Source: Candidatus Omnitrophota bacterium (GTDB taxonomy: Bacteria > Omnitrophota > Gorgyraeia > Zapsychrales > Zapsychraceae). Taken from it: a stretch of 11,797 nucleotides of DNA. The notes below the pieces were generated by a model. The model had not been told where the DNA came from. It saw only the letters and a program-made list of their open reading frames with translations, and searched no databases. A program made the position numbers and the translations under genes. Positions 6,376 to 11,797 of the stretch are shown piece after piece; the stretch's first letter is position 1; each line of letters opens with the position of its first letter. The stretch covers positions 1-11,797 of the forward strand of contig JAGQKQ010000038.1 of NCBI GenBank assembly GCA_020430005.1, in the 5' to 3' direction.

Positions 6376-8337
6376 CTATTTGCTGATACGCTGACGCTCT
6401 TCAACCAGTTCTTTGATTTCCGTTTCAATAGCGCGAAGACGACTTTGAATATCCTTCAAGCGTTGTCCGAATTCCTTAATGGTACCTGAATCACGCTTTT
6501 CGTAAGACTCCGTCAACTTTCGGGATTTGACATAACTTTCCGTTTCCAAATCTTTCTTCTCTGTTTCCAGCTTCTGAAGTTCTGTTTTGATTTGTGTCAG
6601 CCGCTTCTTGGCCTCTTTGTGCTGCCGGCGTAATTCCTGCATCTGCGCCTTTTCATCTTCTTGTTGCTTGGATAATTGTTCAGAAGATCCGAAAAGATTT
6701 TTATTCTTAGGCAGTTCAATATGGTCCTTCTTCATTGTCTTTCCGCCGGATCCGGGAGAGGCATGCTTCTTTTCGAGGTAATAATCCAACCCACCATGAT
6801 AAGTTTTTAGTGCCCCATTATTAACCTCAACTATATGATCGGCAATTTCGCGGATAAAGTATAAATCGTGACTGATAAAACAGACGGTCCCCGTATACTT
6901 CTTAAAAGCCGAGGTGAGCGCTTTAACACCATCCAGATCCAAATGGGTCGTCGGCTCATCCAGAAGCATAAAATTAGGTGGATTAATCAGAAGCTTCGCC
7001 AAAATCAAACGACTTTTTTCTCCACCGGATAACACTTTCACCTGTTTAAAAACATCATCTCCGTGAAAATTAAAAAGGCCCAAAAGACTTCGAACCTTAA
7101 GCGCCGGCGTTCCCTGCGGTGCTGAATTAATCACTTCATCAAAAGCAGAACTATTAGGATTTAAAACATCAATCCTTGCCTGGGAAAAATAACCTTTGTT
7201 GACTTCATGTCCGTCTTTGATACCGCCTTTATCCGGCTTAATGGCCCCGGCCAGCATTTTTAATAATGTGGATTTCCCGGCACCGTTTGGACCAACCAGA
7301 CACATTTTCTGTCCACGGATAATTTCCAGATCAAGGTTGTCATAAACAACTTTTTCGCCATACGCCTTTCTGATACCAGACAATGTGCTGACCACATATC
7401 CGCTTTGCGGGATATCTTCGAATTCAAATTCTCCAACCGATTTCATGTTCTGCGGCAATTCAATTTCTTCCAGCTTATCAATCATCTTACGTTTATTCCG
7501 GACGGCTGCCGCCCGGTTGGGTTGTGCATGAAAACGCTGGGTAAAACGTTCCAGTTGTTTTCGTTTTTTCTCGACAACCTTCTGCCTCTTCTCCAGCGTT
7601 TTGGTATTAACCCCTTTCTGCTCTTCATAGAAACCATAATTTCCCTTAACCTTTGTCATCTGTGCGCCTTCTAAAATAATCGTATAATTTGTGACATCGT
7701 TCAAAAAAACCCGGTCATGGGAAATCAAAACAAACGCGCCGTTATAATCCGATAAAAAACCCTTTAACCATAAAGTCGCTTCCAAATCTAGATAGTTAGT
7801 CGGCTCGTCCAGCAAAATCAAATCATAAGGATAGACCAAGAGCTTGGCCAAAAGCGTTCGCATCTGCCATCCACCGCTCAGCTCATTAACCGGTTTGTGA
7901 AACTGCTCCTCTTGAAAACCCAGTCCGGATAAAATCTTTTCGGCTTTATGTTCCAGTTCGTAAATGCCAAGGGCTTCCAGCTCCGCCAAAACATCACCAT
8001 AACGCGGACTGTCCGCTTTATGTTCGTCTTCCAGTTTCCGCTTTTCCTTCAATAATTTTTTAATACGGCTGTCCCCGGAAGCCACTTCATCCATAACGGT
8101 TTTATCCGACGTAAAGGTCGCCTCTTGAGGAAGAAAACCGATATTAATATTTTTCTGAATTTGAACATTCCCCGACAATGCTTCCATCTCCCCCAGAATA
8201 ATAGAAAATAAGGTCGTCTTTCCCGCTCCGTTAGGTCCGGTTAAACCGATTTTCTCATTAGGAAAAATACTTAAAGACACATCTTTGAATAATGTGCGCT
8301 GTGTGAACCCCATCGTTAAATTGTTAATCGTAATCAT
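6376..8337 (-). CDS. ABC-F family ATPase (ribosome-associated, Uup/YdiF-like)
   Basis: This is a soluble twin-ATPase protein of 653 residues without membrane segments. Family members bind the ribosomal E site and act in translation, ribosome rescue or antibiotic resistance. Domain 1 has Walker A GPNGAGKTT (34-42), signature LSGGWQMR (153-160), Walker B LILLDEPTN (173-181, Glu178) and switch His207. Domain 2 has GPNGAGKST (349-357), LSGGEKSR (436-443), FMLLDEPTTHLDL (456-468, Glu461) and His490. Both sites look catalytically complete. The linker at about 241-300 is Lys/Arg-rich and helical (VEKKRKQLERF, QPNRAAAVRNKRK), matching the P-site tRNA-interaction motif. Residues about 555-653 are a long Glu/Lys coiled coil, as in Uup-like members. 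It starts 15 bases after the pseudouridine synthase stop, with AAGG nine bases before the ATG. It is the last gene of the cluster. The exact subfamily, and whether it gives resistance, cannot be decided here. Confidence 0.95.
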   Translation of the reverse strand: MITINNLTMGFTQRTLFKDVSLSIFPNEKIGLTGPNGAGKTTLFSIILGEMEALSGNVQIQKNINIGFLPQEATFTSDKTVMDEVASGDSRIKKLLKEKRKLEDEHKADSPRYGDVLAELEALGIYELEHKAEKILSGLGFQEEQFHKPVNELSGGWQMRTLLAKLLVYPYDLILLDEPTNYLDLEATLWLKGFLSDYNGAFVLISHDRVFLNDVTNYTIILEGAQMTKVKGNYGFYEEQKGVNTKTLEKRQKVVEKKRKQLERFTQRFHAQPNRAAAVRNKRKMIDKLEEIELPQNMKSVGEFEFEDIPQSGYVVSTLSGIRKAYGEKVVYDNLDLEIIRGQKMCLVGPNGAGKSTLLKMLAGAIKPDKGGIKDGHEVNKGYFSQARIDVLNPNSSAFDEVINSAPQGTPALKVRSLLGLFNFHGDDVFKQVKVLSGGEKSRLILAKLLINPPNFMLLDEPTTHLDLDGVKALTSAFKKYTGTVCFISHDLYFIREIADHIVEVNNGALKTYHGGLDYYLEKKHASPGSGGKTMKKDHIELPKNKNLFGSSEQLSKQQEDEKAQMQELRRQHKEAKKRLTQIKTELQKLETEKKDLETESYVKSRKLTESYEKRDSGTIKEFGQRLKDIQSRLRAIETEIKELVEERQRISK

Positions 8338-8352
8338 AATCGAATACCTTAA

Positions 8353-9084
8353 TTAAATCCTCTCCAAAGCCTCTTTTTCTTTCTTGTTTAAAAGACGAAA
8401 CGCGCCTGTTTTTAAATCTCCCAATTTCAACGGCCCTTGCGCGATCCGTTTTAAATAAATGACCTTGTAACCGACCTTGGCCATCATCATACGGATTTGA
8501 CGCTTACGCCCCTCGTGAATAATCATATAGAAATCGGTAAACTTTTTATTGGCCTTAACACCCTTAATCACAGCCGGTGACGTCCGCTTTCCTTCCAAAT
8601 AAATCCCTTTCATAACTCTCTGTTTATCCCGGATATCCAACTCGCCTTGAACACGGACAAAATAGGTTTTATCAACATCAAACTTGGGATGCGTCAGTTT
8701 ATAAGCCGTGTCTCCGTCATTGGTTAATAAGAGAAGCCCTTCCGTTTCCTTATCCAAACGCCCGACAGGAACAAGATGGGAATATTGTTTCGGTACTAAA
8801 TCATAAACCGTTTTCTCCCGATGCGCGCCTGAACGGGTTGTCACATATCCTTTGGCTTTATTTAAAAGTAAATAGATATATTCTTTTTGCTGTACAACTT
8901 TTCCGTCAACTTTTATCGTGTCACTTTCAGGAGAAACCGGTGTCGACGGCTCTGTGACCACCGCGCCGTTAACCCGAACACGTCCTTCTTTAATTACAGA
9001 CATGGCCTCTCTTCGCGAACAGACACCATTTCGTGAAAGGTACACCTGAAGTCTAACGATTGAATTGTCTTTGTCTGAGTGTTT
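8353..9084 (-). CDS. rluB: rRNA pseudouridine synthase, RluB/RsuA family
   Basis: This enzyme isomerises a specific uridine in ribosomal RNA. An S4 RNA-binding domain lies at the N-terminus (RLQVYLSRNGVCSRREAMSV, then GRVRVNGAVV). The catalytic domain has GRLDKETEGLLLLTNDG, with the catalytic Asp at residue 111 of the 243-residue form. Further on are HPKFDVDKTYFVRV and the C-terminal HEGRKRQIRMM and LKRIAQGPLKLGDL motifs. The family is clear; RluB (23S) is favoured over RsuA (16S) by resemblance to the Bacillus-type protein, but the target is not proven. The ATG at 9084 is preferred because it leaves a usual short lead before the S4 domain. An ATG at 9117 would add 11 residues rich in Trp/Tyr and lengthen the overlap with the methyltransferase gene from 32 to 65 bases. 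Neither start has a strong ribosome binding site, so coupling to the upstream gene is likely. Confidence 0.92.
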   Translation of the reverse strand, partial: KHSDKDNSIVRLQVYLSRNGVCSRREAMSVIKEGRVRVNGAVVTEPSTPVSPESDTIKVDGKVVQQKEYIYLLLNKAKGYVTTRSGAHREKTVYDLVPKQYSHLVPVGRLDKETEGLLLLTNDGDTAYKLTHPKFDVDKTYFVRVQGELDIRDKQRVMKGIYLEGKRTSPAVIKGVKANKKFTDFYMIIHEGRKRQIRMMMAKVGYKVIYLKRIAQGPLKLGDLKTGAFRLLNKKEKEALERI

Positions 9085-9832
9085 CATATAATAATACCGC
9101 CATTGAATGCGCCACATTTAAAGAATCCGCTTTTCCCAGCATGGGAATTAAGATCTGCTGATCCGCGTTGTTCATCCAGTAGTCACTTAACCCGTCATGC
9201 TCACTACCGAGAACAAACGCTGTGGCTTGTTTTAAATTACAATCTGTATATCGCTCACGTCCATGAGGACTGGCCGCGTATACCTTTATACCATGCCGGC
9301 GGCAGTAGGCCGCCGCCTCTTCCTGATCCGCCGCATATACGTTAACTGTAAAAACCGTGCCCAAACTGGAACGGACTGTGTTTGGACTGTATATCCATGT
9401 TTTGGGATCGCAAACAATAACACCGTCTACACCGGCGGCATCACATGTGCGTAACATGGCTCCCAGATTTCCCGGCTTTTCGATCTTCTCAAGAATAACA
9501 TATAAACCGTTAGTTTTAATATTTTCCGGTAAAGACCGAGGACGCATTTCACACACGGCCAAAATACCCTCATTCCGTTGTCCATAGGACATTTTCTGGA
9601 GAACTTCTTCCGAGACGAAACAAGGATTCTTAATTTTCTTTAATAATTGACGATCCTTAAGATTCTTTTCACACACATAAACTTCCGAAAAAGACACACC
9701 GGCACGGATGGCCATTGCCACTTCCTTAACTCCCTCCACAATTGTTAAGAAAGAATCCTTCGCCCTTTTCTGGCGAAGACGGACAACCGCTTTGACTTTC
9801 GGATTATTAACGCTGGTCAGTTTATTTAGCAT
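9053..9832 (-). CDS. SpoU/TrmH-family RNA 2'-O-methyltransferase
   Basis: This is a 259-residue SPOUT methyltransferase that uses S-adenosylmethionine to methylate a ribose in rRNA or tRNA. Residues about 1-95 form the substrate-binding domain (LTSVNNPKVKAVVRLRQKRA at 5-24, then EGVKEV and YGQRNEGILAV). The three knot motifs follow: motif 1 EKIEKPGNLGAMLRTCDAAG with the Arg in LRT, motif 2 FVLGSEHDGLS, and motif 3 ILIPMLGKADSLNVAHSMAV, which supply the cofactor pocket and dimer interface. The pattern SPNTVRSSLGTVF is also typical of the family. Its ATG overlaps the end of the GH5 gene by 11 bases and its TAG lies inside the pseudouridine synthase gene. The layout fits 23S rRNA methylation (RlmB or TsnR-like), but the target nucleotide cannot be read from sequence. 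Confidence 0.94.
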   Translation of the reverse strand: MLNKLTSVNNPKVKAVVRLRQKRAKDSFLTIVEGVKEVAMAIRAGVSFSEVYVCEKNLKDRQLLKKIKNPCFVSEEVLQKMSYGQRNEGILAVCEMRPRSLPENIKTNGLYVILEKIEKPGNLGAMLRTCDAAGVDGVIVCDPKTWIYSPNTVRSSLGTVFTVNVYAADQEEAAAYCRRHGIKVYAASPHGRERYTDCNLKQATAFVLGSEHDGLSDYWMNNADQQILIPMLGKADSLNVAHSMAVLLYETLRQRQFNR

Positions 9833-11024
9833 ACTGTTTTAACAATTTCAAAACTTTTGTATTTTCCCTAAATTGATCTGTTCGCCACGACCGGACAATA
9901 TCACTTTTATGTTTTTTCCAATGCAGATGATAGGTATCCCACCCACTTAAAGGGCCGCAACGATTAACCCAAACAGGATTTTCATAATAACTGTAGATCC
10001 CATCGGGGAAATATCCATTCTTAAAAGATTTATACGTCCAATACGTCCAATGGAATCCGAACGCCTTGATCGATTTCAACATGTCATTTAACCATAAATC
10101 CTCTCCGCAATGACCTTCTCTGTAATTAACCCCGAACTCTCCCAGAAAAACAGGGACGTTTCTTTCTTGAGAAATCTTGTGATACTTGGATAAATGTTTT
10201 TTGATTTGTACGGCATTATGAACCCTATTCTTTTGTTTCGTAGGATATTTTAAAAACGGAACAAAATTAAACGTAATATCCAGCGGTTCATAACTGTGAA
10301 TACTTAACACATAATTATCATCATCAAAACAATCCAGACATTCAATATCCGTGGCCCATTTATTACCTTCAATAAATAAAATATGATTTCGATCAACAGA
10401 ACGGATTGTCTTAATAACTTGTTTATAGAATCGATTAAGAAGTTTTGTATTATCTAAAACAGATTCATTAAGCAGGTCATAACCGGCCAGCCAACGCTCG
10501 TCCTTATACCGATTCGCTAGCAGTTTCCATAATGCCAAGGTCCGTTTTTGATAACTTCCGGTTGTCCATAATTTGGCCTCTCCGGCACTGTCTCCATGCC
10601 AGTCATGATTCTGAGCGCCAATCGCAGCGTGCAGATCAAGGATAACATAAATCTTGTATTTCCGTGCCCACGATAAAACAGTATCCAGCCTTTCCAGGCC
10701 GCTTTTCGCATAATGATACGGCCGATCCTCCACTAAACGGCAGTTAAAGGGAACCCGGACGCAGTTAAATCCCTGCCGCGCGATATTAGCAAAATCTTTT
10801 TCTGTTATAAAGTTTTCCCGGAACAGTTTTTCAAAATCTTTAAGAGCCGCAGTCCCTAATGTTTTCTGAAACCGCTGTTTAAAAAGATGCTCCGGAAAAT
10901 TGGGGGCGCACATAATATACGCCTCCATCATTAACCATCCACCGACATTAACCCCTTTTAAAATAATAGGTTTGCCGTTGGTGCCGATAATTTCCGTTCC
11001 CCGGGTTTTAAGAAAATTATTCAC
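9822..11024 (-). CDS. Glycoside hydrolase family 5 (cellulase-like TIM barrel)
   Basis: The enzyme cleaves beta-glycosidic bonds by the retaining mechanism and is about 400 residues long. Using numbering from the longer GTG start at 11042 (406 residues), Glu193 in GYDLLNES is the acid/base and Glu302 in FLGEFGV the nucleophile. Arg96 (CVRVPFN), His138 (ILDLHAA), His249 and Tyr251 (SIHSYEP) and Trp335 (HWTYWTYK) match conserved active-site positions. The N-terminal ILKGVNVGGWL is also typical. No signal peptide or membrane segment is present, so it may act in the cytoplasm on imported oligosaccharides or leave by another route. Two GTG starts are possible. The one at 11024 has GAAGGA ten bases upstream (11035-11040) and begins one base after the upstream stop; the one at 11042 overlaps the upstream gene by 17 bases and has no clear ribosome binding site. 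The substrate (beta-1,4- or beta-1,3-glucan, mannan) is not decided. Confidence 0.92.
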   Translation of the reverse strand: MNNFLKTRGTEIIGTNGKPIILKGVNVGGWLMMEAYIMCAPNFPEHLFKQRFQKTLGTAALKDFEKLFRENFITEKDFANIARQGFNCVRVPFNCRLVEDRPYHYAKSGLERLDTVLSWARKYKIYVILDLHAAIGAQNHDWHGDSAGEAKLWTTGSYQKRTLALWKLLANRYKDERWLAGYDLLNESVLDNTKLLNRFYKQVIKTIRSVDRNHILFIEGNKWATDIECLDCFDDDNYVLSIHSYEPLDITFNFVPFLKYPTKQKNRVHNAVQIKKHLSKYHKISQERNVPVFLGEFGVNYREGHCGEDLWLNDMLKSIKAFGFHWTYWTYKSFKNGYFPDGIYSYYENPVWVNRCGPLSGWDTYHLHWKKHKSDIVRSWRTDQFRENTKVLKLLKQYAK

Positions 11025-11025
11025 T

Positions 11026-11797
11026 TTATAACAGTCCTTCACGTTCCAGGAATCTTTTTATTCCACCGGTAAATTTTTCATAGTCAAACATATGTCCGTC
11101 ATTGTGGTCACCCTGAAGTGTAATAAATTCTTTAGGATCATTGGCCGCTTCATACAACTTTCGGCCTAATTTGTAAGGAACAATGTCATCGTCTTTACTA
11201 TGAAAAAACAAAACTGGTTTCTTTACGTTTTTGATTTTCGATAGAGAATCCAGCTTTATACTTACAAGAACAGACGGGATATGTGGATAATAAAACCTGG
11301 CCATATCCACCGCATTAGAAAATGTTGAATCTAAAATGAGCGCTGCCGGTTCTTTTTTAGAAATAACATCCACCGCGGCCGCTCCGCCTAAAGAGGCCCC
11401 GTAAACCACAATGTGTTCCGGGGCAATGCCCCGCTCTTGGACAAGATAATCAAAAGCCGCCATAGCATCGCTATACATTCCTCTTTCCGTTGGGGAACCC
11501 TCACTTTTACCATAACCACGGTAATCAAAAATAAAAATGTTCAATCCCAGACTGTGGAACTGTTCAATTTTACCTAAACGTCCCGAGACATTACCGGCAT
11601 TACCATGGCAAAATAGAACAACGGTTTGGCTTCTTTCAGAAGGGATATACCACGCGTGCAGCTTTATACTATCTGGTGTCAGAAAATAAACCTCTTCAAA
11701 GGAAAGACCAATATGATCCGGTTGGAGCGTAATGCTTTTACTGGGAGCAAATAATGATGTTCTTTCCAGAAAACGAACATATAGAATAAGTAGGACA
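11026..11797 (-). CDS. Alpha/beta hydrolase (BEM46/ABHD13/YfhR-like), N-terminus beyond window
   Basis: This is a 5'-partial serine hydrolase; 256 residues are visible before TAA. The frame is open to the window edge, where it begins VLLILYVRFLER, most likely the end of an N-terminal membrane anchor. The oxyanion-loop motif LFCHGNAGN is followed by FIFDYRGYGKSEGSP, then the nucleophile elbow YGASLGG with Ser at 11392-11394, an acid in HSKDDDIVP, and a His in QGDHNDGH, so the triad is complete. This order is typical of the BEM46/ABHD13 group, whose bacterial substrates are poorly known; an esterase, thioesterase or peptidase role is possible. An internal TTG at 11544 could be mistaken for a start, but the coding motifs lie well upstream of it. 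It is the first visible gene of the five-gene cluster. Confidence 0.93.
   Translation of the reverse strand, partial: VLLILYVRFLERTSLFAPSKSITLQPDHIGLSFEEVYFLTPDSIKLHAWYIPSERSQTVVLFCHGNAGNVSGRLGKIEQFHSLGLNIFIFDYRGYGKSEGSPTERGMYSDAMAAFDYLVQERGIAPEHIVVYGASLGGAAAVDVISKKEPAALILDSTFSNAVDMARFYYPHIPSVLVSIKLDSLSKIKNVKKPVLFFHSKDDDIVPYKLGRKLYEAANDPKEFITLQGDHNDGHMFDYEKFTGGIKRFLEREGLL
11035..11040 (-). promoter_or_regulatory. Shine-Dalgarno that favours the internal GTG start of the GH5 gene
   Basis: GAAGGA on the minus strand, inside the last codons of the alpha/beta hydrolase gene and ten bases before the GTG at 11024. The spacing is slightly long but better than anything before the GTG at 11042. Confidence 0.45.

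Noticed and set aside
11026..11544. A 172-residue hydrolase starting at TTG 11544
   Set aside because: The family motif CHGNAGN and the strand before it are encoded upstream in the same open frame, so this TTG is an internal Leu.

Overview
The window reads as bacterial chromosome. It is gene-dense and slightly AT-rich by eye, and every convincing gene lies on the minus strand, so genes are read from high to low coordinates. Shine-Dalgarno sites are clear (AGGAGG/AAGGA) and sigma70-like promoters can be proposed. A lipoprotein with a BamE/SmpA-like pattern hints at a two-membrane cell. Large secreted subtilases with FN3 and PA14 domains, together with a COG2231-type DNA glycosylase, suggest an uncultivated environmental lineage; an Omnitrophota/PVC-like origin is only a guess. 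No tRNA, rRNA, CRISPR array, insertion sequence or phage gene was seen.

Layout in the direction of transcription. (1) 11797 to 6376 is a tightly packed cluster of five genes: a 5'-truncated alpha/beta hydrolase with a probable N-terminal membrane segment, a GH5 glycoside hydrolase without a signal peptide, a SpoU/TrmH-type RNA 2'-O-methyltransferase, an RluB/RsuA-type pseudouridine synthase and an ABC-F ATPase. Adjacent genes overlap or lie 1 to 15 bases apart, so co-transcription is likely. The last three all act on RNA or the ribosome. (2) A good promoter at 6332-6360 opens a second unit: a small lipoprotein, a 43-residue basic microprotein that standard length cut-offs miss, a monofunctional-looking HhH-GPD DNA glycosylase, and DNA polymerase IV (dinB). 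The last two form a plausible pair for base-damage repair and damage tolerance. (3) A 238-base intergenic region (3690-3927) holds a candidate promoter and a terminator-like hairpin with a T-run just before the ribosome binding site of the last gene. (4) 3689 to 1 is a very large secreted subtilisin-family protease whose C-terminus runs off the window. It has a signal peptide, an I9-like propeptide, an S8 catalytic domain with all four key residues, two beta-sandwich domains, four FN3 modules of exactly 93 codons, a PA14 module and the start of a fifth FN3.

The protease frame is open throughout but lacks a stop codon inside the window. Its frame was checked at the three catalytic residues, the oxyanion Asn, the FN3 period and the window edge; no frameshift was found. 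Nothing here is a clearly new system. The best leads are the leader hairpin of the protease gene, the microprotein coupled to a DNA glycosylase and dinB, and the missing fourth cluster cysteine in that glycosylase.
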